Source: Odobenus rosmarus divergens
Taxonomy: Eukaryota > Chordata > Mammalia > Carnivora > Odobenidae
Assembly (NCBI RefSeq): GCF_000321225.1
Contig: NW_004450276.1
Location: forward strand, 4,367,107-4,431,106
Direction of reading: 5' to 3'
Length of the DNA stretch: 64,000 nucleotides
Position 1 is the stretch's first letter; each line of letters starts with the position of its first letter. The notes below the pieces were generated by a model. That model was not told the origin of the DNA. It ran no database searches and saw nothing but the letters and a program-made list of their open reading frames with translations. Shown in pieces: positions 14,461-30,032 of this stretch. The translations under genes and the position numbers were made by a program.

Positions 14461-14856
14461 TGGTACTAGATCTGTAGGAATCCAAACATGTGACCCAATA
14501 AACCAGCTCTTGTATAAAAATATAATATTCATGGTAGTATAATAGTAATTTCCAACTGATAGCAATACAGACTCAAGTTCTGCTATGAGTATGGGAAAAG
14601 GAGAAATACAATCACCACAGAATTATCTGGTAAAATATATCTCACCTTGCAGAGGAAAATTGCAGTCACAGATGTTGGAGAATGAAAGCAAGTGACAAAT
14701 ACAAGTTGGCAAAGCTTTCATACTTACTCCTGATCAGGCATGTATGAATAATGTTATTTAGCAATTGTGGATATATAAAATATAACTGGAATTGGAAATA
14801 TTATCTATGTTTTTTCTAATTTTTTTGTCTTTTCTTCTTTAATTATAAGTCAGTCT

Positions 14857-15044
14857 TTTTTTTAAGATTTTTATTTATTTATTTGAGAGAGAGAGCACAA
14901 GCCAAGGGGGGAGGGGCAGAGGAAGAAGGGAAAGCAGACTCCCCGCTGAGCACAGAGCCTGATGGGGGGCCAGATCCCAGGACTCCGAGGTCATGACCCC
15001 AGCCAGAGGCAGTCACTTAACCAACTAAGCCACCCAGGCGCCCC
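14857..15044 (-). repeat. can-SINE, antisense
   Basis: It begins with a T-run and aagatttttatttatttatt (its tail) and ends gccacccaggcgcccc. An imperfect duplication starts with tataagt on both sides (near 14844 and 15045). Confidence 0.9.
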
Positions 15045-15286
15045 TATAAGTTTGCCTTAAATATAAATTACACTTATATTAACATTTCTTCCTCAACATT
15101 GTGTATAAAACTGAGTAATCATATAATGTTCACTAAGAAAAGGAATTACATATATTCATATTGAGTATGGCTTAGTAATCACTAAGTAAATTATGTCAGA
15201 ATTTCATTTAGTAAATGAACCTTCAGGGACAGAAATGTTGGCTTTGTTTTATTTTTTTCTGTTGTCCAAATATCAGAATACTTCTT

Positions 15287-15474
15287 TAAAAGAAAAAATA
15301 TTTTTATTTATTTATTTTACGGAGAGAGAAAGCAGAGGGGAAGAGGGAGAGAGACAAGCAGACTACACGCTGAGTGTGAGCCGGTCTCAGGGCTCAATTT
15401 CACAATCCTGAGATCATGACCTGAGCGGAAATCAAGAGCTGGACACTTAACTGGCTGAGCCACCCAGGTGCCCC
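15287..15474 (-). repeat. can-SINE, antisense
   Basis: It ends gccacccaggtgcccc and contains gagatcatgacctgagcgga. A perfect 15-base duplication, atcagaatacttctt, lies at 15272-15286 and 15475-15489. Confidence 0.93.
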
Positions 15475-15565
15475 ATCAGAATACTTCTTAATGCTGGTTA
15501 AGAACTGGCCATACTGATATAAAATTGGTAATACCGTAATATTGTTTAAGAACAGACTAATTTAG

Positions 15566-15759
15566 GGACGCCTGGGTGGCTCAGTCGGTTAAGCATCTGC
15601 CTTTGGCTCAGGTCATGATCCTAGGGTCTTAGGACTGAGTCCCACATGGGACTCCTTGCTCAGCAGGGAGCCTGCTTCTCCCTCTGTCCCACTGCTCCGC
15701 TTGTGTGCGCGCTCTTTCTCTCTCTGACAAATAAATGAATAAAACCTTAAAAAAAAAAA
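15566..15759 (+). repeat. can-SINE
   Basis: Head ggacgcctgggtggctcagt, body 'gcatctgcctttggctcagg', A-tail. A perfect 15-base duplication, aacagactaatttag, lies at 15551-15565 and 15760-15774. It lies 92 bases from the antisense copy ending at 15474. Confidence 0.94.
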
Positions 15760-16942
15760 AACAGACTAATTTAGTACATAAAGAGAAAATGTCATCTTGC
15801 ATTTACTTGTTTTGAGATAATTCCATAAATTTCAGATACATTAAAATTTCCTCTTTATTGGTTAACTTCAACAAAATAGCCCTTTCACAATTTCATGATG
15901 TCATGGACAAGAGTAAGTAGTTCAGCCCTTATTATAACTTCTACCCAAGTTATTCCCCTTGCTTCTCATTTCTGTGCTGTTTATTATGGTTTATACAACA
16001 AGGTCTGATCTAATACGGTCTTAAATGAATTATCCACAGGCGGTCCACGGTCTGCTCATTCCACCTTAAGATTTGTTGGTACATTTATCCTTCCCTTGTT
16101 GTTTCTTGGCCCTTTATTTATTGCAGATGGTTTCGTGCCCATTTTTATGTCTATAAAACTGGTAGTAAAGATAGTAATCATATCTCCAGTGATTCTTTTC
16201 TAAATCTAGAAAAATTGGCTCTCAGAGTTTGTCTCATTTGTAACTATTTCATATATTCTCAATGTGTTTTAATTTTTTTAAACTGTAAATGTAAAAAATG
16301 TTTGTCATATTCAGATTTGGGTTCCACTGAGGTTTAAATTTAGGAAATGTGACCTTGAGATGACCCATAATAATTCATTAAGTTTTCCATATAGGTTTCA
16401 ATCAGAATAGTGAAGTTCAGCATCCATTAACACTTGGCAAGTTTCACTACCTATTAATCAGCAATGATATTGTTAAATATATAGTTAGCAGTGCAGTGCA
16501 CTTACTTGTCCTTTTCTGGGTTTTATATGTATAAGGCCACTTGTGAACAAGGATTTTTTTTAAAAAGCCATGAAAAGTAATATAAAGTATTTTAGGAAAA
16601 CAGAAGATACAAAAGAGTCTCTATTCCTGAAACGACAGCCAGCACTAAATGTATTCATTTGCACTCATGTGCACCTATACATGAGTTGAGTTTTCAGCAT
16701 TCAGCATCAGTTAGATTCTCTGAGAATCTATTTACTTTCATCCTCAAGCAGCAGTCTATAGGACCAGGAACTCTCTTGTCACTTTAATCCATCAAAAGCA
16801 CTAAACAGATGTTATGTTTTGGTATTGTATGCCTTTCTTCTGTGATATTTCCCGCTGGCTCTCTCCCTGGTCCTTCATCTTCATCACCTGATTTTATCCA
16901 GTGAATGGGACGATCATGCTCCCCGCCCCCACCCCTAAATGA

Positions 16943-17089
<147 letters not shown>

Positions 17090-20000
17090 TAGAAGTGTAA
17101 TTGCAAAATCTGAGCCTGCTGTGGGGTAAATTTAAAGGAGATTGATTTCAGTCAGATGTGATAGTTTGAGCAACAGAATCACTTGACTGATTGCTGCTTG
17201 TAAATTATATTATTTGGTTATATTATTTGGTTTCTAACTCTTATTGGCGGTTGCTATCTCTCTGTTACTCTTCAACTAATAATTTAGGTAAAGTGAAATT
17301 AAACAGCCGAGCCAACGGTGTGTAATTTTGGTGTCTTTGGGATAGTTAGTTTGATTGCACAGGTGTGTTTCTTTCATTAATAAGAAGAACATAAAGGAAC
17401 GACAGATTATTTGACTGATAGGTGTATGAGTTTTATTTGTTTGTTTGGCTTAAATTTATCAGCAAAAGAGCAGCTTTGTGCCATGTTTATGTCCATCATG
17501 TTTGTGTGAGAGTCTGAAGAAAGATGAAAGAAAAAGTGTAAATTGAAGTAAATAAAAACTTTGGTGGGGCTATTCTAACAGAGAAGATACATATTTTGTT
17601 TGTTTAAATCATTTTCACTTATCTCATCTAGTTTGCATTTGTAGAATAAAAGCATATGTGTTCCTGGGCAACTGTTTGTCATATTAGAAGTTCAGAATAT
17701 TAGAAATTCATCATATTAGAAAATCAGAAAACCACTGTTGGTAGTGGTTCTGATCATGTATATAGCCATCATTTGAAAATTTCTGTTTTTTAAACCTCTA
17801 TTTCAAGAAGAATCCTGAGGGACGCTTGAGTGTGTTAGTACTGAAGATGATTGTGTCCTAGACATGCTTATTTAAAGCGGGAGATGATAATAAAATACAT
17901 CTCAAGCTTAGATTATTTCTTTCCCTTTTTTCTTCAAAGTCCTTCTTATATTTCACTATAGGGGTAGACCTAATTTATCACATGCATATGCTATTTGGTC
18001 TTCCCTCGAACTAATTCTATTTAAGTATGCCATCTCTCAAATACAGAAGGTAAATGGAGTGGAAATTATTTAGACTTCAAATTCTTAGACTTTTTGTATT
18101 GGCTGGAAACGTAGTAGGGGTTATCTTACAACTATGATTTAGAATGATGTTCATCTGTGGCAATAATGCTTAGTGAAGAATGTGAATCTTCCATGGCAGT
18201 TTCTCCTTATTAGCTGAGAATTACTGGGAAGTAACATTCGACGGAACTGTTAAATCAAGGCAGATTTTCCAGAAACGAAATTATACTGTGAACAAAGCAA
18301 GGATATATTAGCATGTGTAGGCACACATACATCCTCTTAAATAAGAGGCCATGTCCTGGGAGAGCCAGTTGATTCCCCTTTGAGGACAAGGGTTTTTCAC
18401 ATTCCTTCTTTCAGGGATGTTAAATCAAGCATGACTTGAGTCAATTATTACACAAGTAAAACACTAGTTTTAGTTTATTTGTGGGTGCTTTTCTTCAGAG
18501 AAAGAATATTATTTGCAGCTTCCTCAAAAGACATCTTGGTCCACATTGATGTTCTGGTATATTATTGTTTAGACAAAAAGACCCACCCGAGTACAAAAGA
18601 AAAAAAATTTTACAAATATATGATATGCAAGTATTGTCTCAGAACCGAAGCATGTTAGAATTGTGCTTAGACCGTAGAACCCAAATTGCAATTTTGCATC
18701 CCTTGTTATAAGGTAATAAAATAACTGTTTTGTTTTGAGGAAAAGTCTCTTTTCCAAATATACATTTTATTGAGTAAATTGGCAAAATTCATATGAATTT
18801 TGGGAACAGATTATGTCTGATGTTGAGACTCAGCATTCATCTAAAAAAATTGCACAAGTTTAGGGAAAAGCTTCCCTCAGGCAAGCCACCTGCTGGAATG
18901 CCATTCACATTTCCTGTTGACCTCACTGTTCCCCATCCCGAGAAAATTAGCCAAGAAAGAATGGAAGTTCTGAGTTTTAAATCCACTCATCCCTGCCTTT
19001 AGATGGGACCGTATTTCAGCAAGAAAACTGGAATTGATGTGTTCTATTTAAAAATCTTTTTGGGAACAAAAATTTAAATCTCCTTCAAAATCTGTTCCCA
19101 CATTTATAAGGGTAACAATGTCTGTTACATGAGCTTCTCTAGAGAAGGAGAGATATGGTTGCATTGTATTCTCAGCCTAAAAAAAAAAAGGGTACTTATT
19201 TATGACAGAGATTAGGCTAACCCAAGGTTAGCATAATATGTTATACAACTAGTACTTTTTCCTGAGACTATAAGATGATTCCTAGAGACCTGTATCTTAC
19301 CTATTTGTGCAATCAGAATTTAGATAAATATTTAAATTATTTTCAAAATTCTGCTCTCTTATTTAACAACCCTCATTTTTAGGAGTCATCTTCACAGGGA
19401 ATTTAAATCGTTCATCTTTGTTCCCCCTTTTCCTTATCCTGAGTGAATTTAGGGAAAACCTCATCATTATCCTAAGTAATGAGAGGTTTCGTTTCTTCTC
19501 TATTGCAAGGTACATTACATAGGACCCTGTTCTCATAAGATCAATTTTCTGTTCTTTTCATCATTTTAGTTACACAGGTTATAGAGCCTAGATCCTTGGC
19601 TTAATCTACCCATGGCAACATGGTAATGCAAGCTATAACCTTGAGAATAATTTTTCCCAGTGGGACCACAGCTGCTATACCATTCTTTTCAGTTGGTGAA
19701 GGTTTGGCAAAGCATTTGAAAAGATGGTAGGTAGGTTTAATTTATTTATTATGAAGATTTCTCCCCACCCTTTCATTATAATATCAACAACAAAAAACTT
19801 GTTTTTCAGTTTTTTAAAGACTTCCAAATAGTAAATGATGTCAATGCAACTTCCAAGCGTGGTTTATTACCATAGTCTTTACCTTTCAAAAAAGATCAGG
19901 TGATCTGAGAGTTTAAAATATCAAAGGGAATTCAGGCATTGTTAGTAAATTTGTAAACAGTTTTGAGGTTATAAGGGAAATTCCTTTGCTCCTTCCAAAA

Positions 20001-20283
20001 AGAAAAAGAAAAAAACCCATGGTGAAATTAACCCTTATATCTAAAAAATAAAATAAAAGATAAAAATTAATTAGCAGTCCAGAAAGAATAAAGGATACCA
20101 TAGTGGGAATACTAATCATGTATTAGACCTTGAGCATTTTATTTAATTCCTATAACTTAACATACAAAATGGTCATCTTAATACCTATGATGCAAGAGGT
20201 ACATAGCATGCAGTGCTTGGCACCAGGTAAGCACTGTGTTTGCGTCCATATTTATTGTTGCTTCATCAGCAACAACACTGTCA

Positions 20284-20463
20284 GGGGACGCCTGGATGGC
20301 TCAGTCGGTTAAGCATCTGCCTTCGGCTCAGGTCATGATCCCAGGGTTCTGGGATCGAGCCCCGCATCAGGCTCCCTGATCAGCTGAGAGCCTGCTTGTG
20401 CGCTCTCTCCCTATCTCTCTCTATCAAATAAATAAATAAAATCTTTTTAAAAACCCCCAAAAC
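20284..20463 (+). repeat. can-SINE, internally shortened
   Basis: Head ggggacgcctggatggctca. The segment between gagagcctgcttgtg and the CT tract is shorter than in other copies. The flanks carry an imperfect duplication (caacaacactgtcag versus caaaaaacattgtca). Confidence 0.88.
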
Positions 20464-20769
20464 AAAAAACATTGTCACTTTAAAAAGACAGTGATGCTAA
20501 GATGTCCACATCCAGAACAAGTGCTCATGAGAATGGGTCCACAGGGGATTTCCACTAGAAAACACCTCGACACCCTCTCTCTGAAACTCATTCTAAGTAT
20601 CGTTTGTTTTTTGACTTCTCGGTGTGTCTGTCTGTCCATAGGTCTCTTCTATTTTTCATAAAATATTTTGTAGAATTTTAGAAACAAAAAGAACACAGAG
20701 ATCAGCTGTTTCAGTCTCCGCAGGTACAGATGTGAAAGAGGTCTGCATACAATGACTTCGATTATTCAT

Positions 20770-21500
20770 TACAGAAATCCAAATGTAAAAACATACTTGT
20801 GATGATAAGCATAGTGCATATTAATTCAGAGAAATTTGTAAAATAACAGTGAATACAAAGCAGAAAATTTAATTGGTCTGTAAATCTACCACAGAGAGAT
20901 ACCAATTAATGTTTCCCTGCATCTGCATCCAAACTTGTGTTTATGGTAGATACACATGTAAACACATGCACATTAAGAAAATTAGCATTGGGCTATAAAT
21001 AATTTGTCACCTATTTTTCCATTCATATATATAACACACTTTTTTCTACACTGCTAAATACCTGTCTAAAATGTGGCCATTAATAGCTGCAACAAATTCC
21101 TTTATTTCATAATTTATGTGACCTGTCTGAACACTGGTTTGTCATGTTGGTTGCTTTTCATATTAATTATCAGCAAAACAGTGCTGAACATCTCTCTTTG
21201 TAAATGTTGACACAACTCTTTAAAAATGATGTGTGGCCATTGACTGTTGATGATTTTTTTTTATGTACTTTGACAAATTGCTGTCTGTAAAGGTTGTACC
21301 AATTTACTTCCCCACCAGCTTTTCATGAGATATCCCATTTCCCCAGATGCTCCCAGACACTATTATCATTTCTTAAACCCTGAAAATTTGATCAGTGGAA
21401 CATGATATTTCATTGTTGCCTTAATATTCTTTTGATTATCAGAAAGTTTTCACATTGTCATGTATTGATAGGTCGTGTGTCATTTCCATAATTTCTTGTT
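20770..21500 (-). repeat. L1M fragment, antisense 3' region
   Basis: The stretch reads as the reverse strand of an old L1 3' end: tgtaaaggttgtaccaattt, acttccccaccagctttt, then atttcattgttgccttaata and gaaagttttcacattgtcat. Limits are approximate. Confidence 0.65.
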
Positions 21501-22359
21501 AAATAGCTTTATTAAGTAATTCTCAGCCTCTGCTTATGTCCCTCCAAATTCTTTTACACAGTGTGCAGAGATCTTCCCGGCTAAACATACGGTTCTCCCT
21601 AGGACCATTCATACTTGTTGGTTTCTTTCTGCTCCAACTTAACACTCCGAATTTCCATCTGAATCTCTAGGGTGCTGACCTCCATCGGGCCTCACCTTTT
21701 CTCTGCCTTCTGAGCTTAAAGAGCATAACATTTCCAGCAAGAAAACCCGGGAAATCCACTCTTGCCTTCACAGTTCTTTTATTTGGGAATGTAAAGCAAC
21801 GCCATTTTAGTAACGTGAAAGTTAGTTTTACACATACGCAGAATTCTTGTCCAAGAAACCAAGCTGGGAAGCTGCCGACCTAACTTGAAATGGTTCTTCT
21901 AGAAGTTAACGATAACGGCCATTTCCGAGTCCTTGAGAACACTCCGCTTTATTCTTCCCACCGGCCTCTTTCTTCACCTCAATCCCTTTCTCATCAGCAT
22001 CTGCTGTCTTCAATTTATTGACGTTGTTCCTGCTACAACTTGCCTTTGCTTTGTTGTTATTATTCACAGCTCAATAAGAAATGTTAGCATTTAAGATAAA
22101 AGTCACAACTAATTTGGAGAGTAAATATATTTTAAAGATATTCAGAAGTTCAGTGAACTCTTTGAGGACCATTGTATAAGTTTGTCATATGTGGTCTCTT
22201 TATAAGCTTTACAGACCAGGCAGCAATTTTTCAAAGAACTTGACCAAAATTACATTTACAGACTGAAAAAAAAAAAAAGAAACTTAACAAACAAAAAGAA
22301 AGATTTGTTTTTCACTCTGCAGAATGTCTGAAGCTTCAATTGCCAGAAAACATAATAGC

Positions 22360-22570
22360 ATAGACCAGTACTGTCTAATGGAACTTTCTGCACTGATAAA
22401 ATATTCTAAATCTGAACTATTCAGCATTGGTCTCACTGGTGCATGTGGCTACTAGCACTTGAAATGTGGCTAATGACATTTGGGAATTGAATTTTTAATT
22501 TCATTTAATTAATTTTAATTTAGAGAGTTACATGTGACTAGTGGTTACCATATTGGACAGGGTGATAATA
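22360..22570. repeat. hAT-type non-autonomous DNA transposon remnant
   Basis: The left end (cagtactgtctaatggaact) and right end (taccatattggacagggtg) are inverted copies of each other with a few mismatches. Between them are gtggctactagcacttgaaa and a TTAATT-rich core. The flanks catagacc and aatagacc resemble an 8-base duplication, the hAT size. I did not assign a family name. Confidence 0.65.
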
Positions 22571-24876
22571 GACCATATACACATATTTAAATAAAATATT
22601 ATATTTCAGGTGTAATATTTACAGAACATACATTTTACTTCTTTGCCTTCAAAAAGCCTTAGACCTTTTGATACGATTAAATAATAAATTTTCAAATATA
22701 AACATTCCATTATAACTGATCTTCCCCAAATAAAACAATTTGTAATTTTGGTTGGCTAGTAGGACACCTCCATTATAATTACTTAACAACTGCAATTTAA
22801 AAAAGAAAGCATCTTGACAACTATGGAGGAAATGAATAATCTTGAAAAAACTGAAGATATTTTTTCTTTCATAACCCAGTTTAAAGCTCTTTTAGAAGAA
22901 TTGAGCCTCTCTTCTTACTCTCAAAGTTATCAGGGTCTTTTCATTCATTTAAGGACACACTGATCCACAAATCCTTTAGTAAATTGGGTCTTCTTACCTT
23001 CTCGGCTCTTAAAATGGAAAGCACTTCAAAATTATTCATTTTACAGAGGATAAAAATTGCTTCTCTTTCCAGCCCAGCTTCCTCAGGTGCTTTGGTTCCC
23101 ACATATGCATTTGTCCACTCAAGGCTCAACAAAAGGAGAAAGAAATAGAAATCATGACATTTTCCCCATAAAATATCTTCTCATAAATCTCTTCCAAGAT
23201 AGAAAGGGTTATGAAAAATGATGTTCTATTGCTTAATACATACATTGCAAACATACCGTATTTGGTATGTTTAAAAAGAAGCAAATATTTACGAATTTTC
23301 TGGATATTAGAAGTCACTGATTAGTTAATTGTAAAATATTTCAGAGTGTTTTTTAGAATCTATGAAAGAAAAACAATTCCTTCAGGGACTTGTGGCTATG
23401 GTTTTTTTTTTTTTAATCTATTCAGTCATTTATTCATTAACTTTTTATCCTATACCAATATCAGATAAAATAAAATTTTAGCAATACAGAGATGTGTCTC
23501 TCGATTTATTTGATAATTTATTTCTAATATAAAATACTAAAAGTCACAGAAAGGACTTCAATACATTATTAAAAATTCAAGACATTTACACATGTATGTG
23601 TTTAATGAATATCTATTGAGTACCTATTAGGCTAGGATTTATTGGTCTAAGGAAGAGAAACCCAACTTAATGTACTTTTATTTTATTCAGTAAAGTGAAT
23701 CAAAAGTTACCTTACTGTGGAAGGAATAGGAAAGTAGTCAAAATAGTTCTCAAAAATAATCTAAATAGAAAAATCTAATTTTTCTATCAAGGTCTCTCTG
23801 CCTTTTTAATTTTAAATTATGACCTCAGATTCGATTTTCCACTTTTCTCTCGCATGTTTGCCTTCAAATTTATACTTTCCTTTGCCTTAATTATTTCTTA
23901 TTTTCCCTATTACATAATGATTATTTCTATTTAACTTACCCTTCCCTACTACACATAGAATATTTCTATTTTTAACTAACACTGGTTAGATACCTTTATA
24001 AACATGCCCACATGTTAATTTTTCCAGTTGGATTTTTTTCTAGGAAGTTTAGTTTCTTGGAAATGTAGGGGATTTTTCTTACACAAGTGCCAAACATCTG
24101 CATGATTTAGCACTAAAAGCTTTTTAAAAACTTGATTTTAAAATAAGGAAATCTTAACTGCATTTCACCCAATTTGATTTAAGAAAGTCACAATCTTCTT
24201 TTCTCCCAGAAAAAAAAAAAAAAAAACCACAGAGAGAGAGACTTAATGACATTGCCAATGTACATTACAGAATCTCCCCATAAGTCTCAGGAATAAAGAG
24301 GTGTGTTCCCCTGCGGGAAGCACCACGTTCAGAGGAACAGTTCCTAGGTCAATGGGAACCATGATGTTAGGCCTGCCATCCACATGTCACACCAGCCCAC
24401 TCAGATACTTCTTGACCATTTACTGTCCCAGTGTTCGTTCTGGTTCTCTTCTTGAGCAAAGACTGCTTAAAGTCAGAACATGCATCTTGTTTAAGCCCTT
24501 TGGTAAATATACGTGAAAGGAAGAGAAAAGTAAAGACTGGTTTTAGATGAAGTTTCTGATTTTCTTTATGTTTGCTCAAGTAACTTATGAAATCTGCCCC
24601 TTTGGGTATTAATAGTGGCCTGAAACTTCACAAGCAGTGAGGGAATGATGAGAAGAAAATCAAAGAGGCTCAGCTTAGTACTTCATGGCCCTCTAAATTT
24701 TATATTGCCTTAGCCAAAATGAATTACATTTTTGTTTAATAGAATTAGAACTACAGAAGGAATAAAGAAGTGTTTGAAGCAAAAGCATCTTCTATTTGTA
24801 GATGCTTGATTTAACAATGCCAACCAGCTATTTTGTTTAGTGGATTACATTTTTGTAATTCACTGCTGTAATGGTG

Positions 24877-24907
24877 TCTCTCTCTCTCTCTCTCTCTTTT
24901 TTTTTTT
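24877..24907 (+). repeat. TC microsatellite with T-run
   Basis: About 10 TC units run directly into a T homopolymer. Confidence 0.9.
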
Positions 24908-26824
24908 CTCAAGAGTCTCTTTTTTTCCCCAAGTCTTCATGGCAGGAATGAACTTGTTGTGCAGTACATGCCCTTTACATTAAAGAGTTCTCAGTGAGTG
25001 GTGCTGTGTGATGGGCTCAGTTGGAACTCGAAAAGAAATAACCACTTGGGAGCAGTCATGAAGCATTGGCAATGCATAAGTAAGGCCATGCTAGCAAATC
25101 ATTTACTTGACAATTCAGACAATATTAAAATATTTATATAAATGGAAGAATCTGCCAATTTAGGAAATGACTCATTCATTCTCTATGTGAATGTTAGCTT
25201 TAAAAACAGGCAAACAAACTAGATCATGGCTAATCATGCCACAGGGTATTCATTAAACTGTGTTCACTTAGGCCAGAGTGAATATTGATTGGACAGGATT
25301 CCTGGTGTTTCCATATGATCGCTCTGTTCCTGCCTGTTAATATTGCTCAGAATTTCTAAAAAATGCAATTCATTAGTCACACTTTGAATCATATCACCTT
25401 AAGATTTTGGATACTAAACTTTATTCTCTACATGTTAGTCTGCTCAGAGATTTAGTTTCTTTTATTTTTTTTTAATTTTTAAAAGCCCCTGACGGTTATG
25501 ATAGTCAAAATCGGTTTTGTAAAGTTGTAAGAAAACAGTTAAAGCTGTATCAGCACTACTAAGACTGAATTTTTGGTACAGCATTATTTTCTTTCTAAAG
25601 AAGACACATGAGCTAAATACATTTCTGGAAGCAAATGAAAGCTTCTAGTGTTGGCAGGAGCTACCAGTAAATACATTCCTAATTACTTGTTTCTGACCGG
25701 GGTATCTCTGAAATACAACAAAAATGGCCATTTGGAAGCTGTCATTAATTGGCAGGTCATCAAACAAAAATCATTCTCATTAATCTTAGTTTTGTTAAAC
25801 TCATTTCATCCCCATAGTTGGAGGGGTCTGAGCAGGTGATATAACTAGCATAGCAAAAAAGGTCACTTTCTCTGAACCCCATATGCATAATTAATAATTA
25901 ACTTCCAGAGAGGCTCCATAACCAACATGTCAGTAGTTTGAGATTTTCAAAGTATAATATGAAATGAAGAGGAAAACTAGTATTTTAAGCACCTACAAAT
26001 ATGATAGAGCAAACCTGAGTATGAAGGAGACTCAAAAACCCCCAACCCTGTGATCTCATGGCAAAGCCATGTTATTGAATGCTATTTTTTTATTTCCAAG
26101 AACAAACTTATTTAGTAAAATACACGAGAAAGCAGTATATAGGAAGGTGTATTATTTAGACAGAGCAGAAGCTGGATAATCCTTTTATGTGCCTTAAAAC
26201 TTAAAAAAAAAATGTGCCTCAAGAAACCTTATAAATACCCTAAAATTAGTATTTTCTCTAATGTTTGATAAAGTTTATACCTTAAAAATGATATATGCGT
26301 CTTTCCCTTATACCAAAAAGAAATGAATTAGATTATGGTTCTTAAGCAGTGTTTTCCAATCTGATAAACCTGAAGATACATTCAGCAAATGGCTCTAGAA
26401 CCTCTCCAAGCCCCAAAAGAGTTCATTTGAGGCCACCCCCCCTCCTCTTCCGGAGCAGAATTTCATGGTGAATCATCAGAAATAAGTGAAAGGATATGAG
26501 TGGATAAAAGTAGAGGTATGTGTAGGTAATAAGTGCATGTTTGACTTTGCTCCTGGATGTGTAGCTATATCTACATTTCCTGAAACTTTTAATAAGAGAC
26601 AGCTCACTATCTCTTCAACACCATATTCCTGCTTTACATCCTAGAGGTGATCACAGCTGGGTCAATTGACCTTAGTCAAAATTTAAGTTTCTTAAAGCTA
26701 AAGTGGGAGACAAATTCCTGGAAGCCTGATTTCAGAGCCTTAGTGTGACTCCAGTGCGTTTAGGTCTATAGAAATAGACCATTACATGCAGCATGTAACC
26801 AGTGTGATGTATAGTTAAGTTAGC

Positions 26825-27078
26825 ATGTTGGACATGTATTGAGTACTTGCAGTGTGAAAGGGATTGTTCTAACCAATTTGCACTTATTATCTCATTTTAG
26901 TTGTCAAAACAACTCAGTGGTATAGGTACTATTATCTCTATTTTATGGATGAGGGAACCGAGATACAGAGAGGCTAACAAAAGGAGCCCGGGGTCACACA
27001 GATACTAAGAAGCAACACTGGGATGTGAGCCACACAAGACTGTTCAAGAGCATGTACTACCAACCACTATGACATACG
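26825..27078 (+). repeat. MIR, near full length
   Basis: The MIR landmarks are in order: gtattgagtacttgcagtgt, ttatctcattttagttgtca, ggtataggtactattatct, gatgagggaaccgagataca, gagaggctaac, ggtcacacagatactaagaa, and a tail ending near aaccactatgac. Confidence 0.85.
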
Positions 27079-27988
27079 ACTTCCCAAGATTGGATACCGT
27101 GATATTTTTTTTTTCAGTAAAATTATAGCTTTCCAAATAATTCCTGATAGATATGATAGTATTCAGGAAATGCCTTCCTGTCATCACAGGCATTTTCAGA
27201 GCTAAATAAAATGCTGATAACATTACTTTTCCAATTCCATTTACCAAACTTCAGGCAAGCTCATTAGCATAAGGCTCAGGTCTTTTTTTAATAGGAGATT
27301 TTAAATATATTTCATCAACGGTCTTGATTGTAATAAAATGTTTTTGCCATGTTTATCTGATATTTAATTATTAAAGTTCATGTCAAAGTCTCCCATCTAG
27401 CCTTTCCCTCAGGGATACTGTTGGATTTGCTAATGAATGATTATAAATTTGTTCATGCAATATAAGTACCAATTATTAACCTTCCTCAGACATGACACTG
27501 TATATTTAATAAATATCAGTACTAAATTTTTGAGGTGATTTAAGTTCTGTTTTTCTTTTATTAAATTTCATTCTAAACCTTTAAAGCACTCAGACTCATC
27601 TTCTGGCAAAATAACTTTATTTAGGCTGTGATTTTTATTTATTTATTTTTTTAGGCTGTGAAAAATTTTTAACTGCTACCCATTCCTAAAGGAGTCACTT
27701 TAGCTTTAGTTTTAAAAAATGGTATCATCTTACCTTCTTGATTTTATGTCAGAATCTTTCAAAATACATAAATCTATTAAAGTGTCTTGAGTATATCATA
27801 GGGAACAATGGATTGGAGCCCCTGCTAGTGAAGTGAGGTATCTGGGACTATAATCAACATTTCAACTTAATTGATTAAAAAAAGACTTCTGGGTATATCA
27901 ATACGTGATTTTCAGGTTTTTTCTTATAATCAGTCTCTTCACAGGGCTTGATTATTTTAAATCTTCATTTTACAACCAGCTTGGGTAA

Positions 27989-28450
<462 letters not shown>

Positions 28451-29784
28451 TAAAAAAGAGTAATACAGAAAATTTAAAATTTTTACAAAGACTTGTTGCT
28501 TATAACTCTTCCATTGAATTTTAGATGTCAGGTGTGTCGATTAGGTATATATGAACAGATGTATACATGTAAAAAAAAAAACAAAAAAACAAAACCGATG
28601 ACCAAAAGGCAAAAAAATGCTCAGGATTTTAGGGAATTTTAGTATTTTCCTTTGATCACTCAAAATTACCAAAAACCTTCAGAGTCAATAAAATAATTAT
28701 CTGATATACATTTATTATCTCTATGGAGCTTAAACTAGATGGTGATTGTGATTGATAGGTCTATAAATTGATGCTCTTGGCCCATATTCTTCAGAAAACA
28801 TGACATGACATAACATTACTCTAACAAGGATGGTGTATGCATGGTCACATGCACATTCTTAGTAAAAGTGAAACTAACCAACCTCTACAGAAAAAGAATG
28901 CGCGGTCTGATTTTTCATGAATCGCAAAAAGGAGTTTTTAGTCCCTAGAGTTTTTCAGATGATCATTTGTTGGAAATAAGGACAGAAGACTTAACTGTGT
29001 TTTCTTATTCACTCAATCATTTTGTGCATCAGTTATAGCCCAATCAATGGGAAAGCAGCAGCAAATCATACAGATGTGGTCCCTGCTCCAGTCCCCCCCA
29101 TAGAGTTTACAGTCTGTCTGGGAATAAGTCCCTTTCCACCTTCAGAGTCTATGAAAAGTTCTCCCCACAGGTGAAGAACCAAATCTTCAGGCTCTTTGTG
29201 TGTTCATGTTGCATCAGAGCTTCCTGTTGTGGACCAGCCTCTGTCTTATCATCTTGCTGCAGCATTTGCTCTAATGATAGAGGCATGGTCGGGAATACGT
29301 TATTGAAATGTTATTGAGGTATAAAGAATAGAATGCCAAGTCCTTGATAATAAGCTGTCAGAAACATGTTTGACTTGCTAACTTTGGGGCAACCAGTACA
29401 GTATTATGGTTAGAACAACATTACTTATTATAACCTCTGTTTTGTTTTCAGTACAACCTGTTCCCGTAATTTCCTTTGTGCCATGAATGTCAAATAACGA
29501 AAAAGCAAGCAGGAGATTAACATTCTTAAAAATAGATTTTAACTTTCCTGTATCTCCAGAGTGGAAAGAACCGCTTTACAATTAAGAGTTTGTTGACATT
29601 CCATAAAGATTACATGCACATTGGAAGTTATTCAAAATTGGTTTAGATGACGCCTAAAATACAGCTCAGGAGATGGCACTTCAATATGTTTAGTTAAATA
29701 ATACTGAGCTCACACATGAAAAACTCCCAAAAGAATTAAGTAGAAGGCTCTGGCTTGAGGTGTGCACCTAATTTAAGTTCCAGT

Positions 29785-30032
29785 TCAGTGCTCACCTCCT
29801 TTGAAAAGTCTCTCTAAACCACAAGTCTATGTGAGGTGCCCAACCCTGGTGTTTCTCGGACATCCTTGGCAAAACTCCATCATCAGCAGTCACCATAGGT
29901 CTTATGGACACTTGCTCGTTTGTCTGTCTCCTTTGCTAGGCTGTGGCTTTATTGAGGGTGATTGGTCTTTATATCTCCAGAACCTAAGAATGTACCCGGT
30001 ACTGCAGAAAAACGGATGAATGAATGAATGAG
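29785..30032 (+). repeat. L2 LINE 3' end
   Basis: ctcacctcctttgaaaagtc at the start, gctaggctgtggctttattg, atatctccagaacctaagaa, and a terminal gatgaatgaatgaatgagc. The last is the typical short L2 tail repeat. Confidence 0.7.
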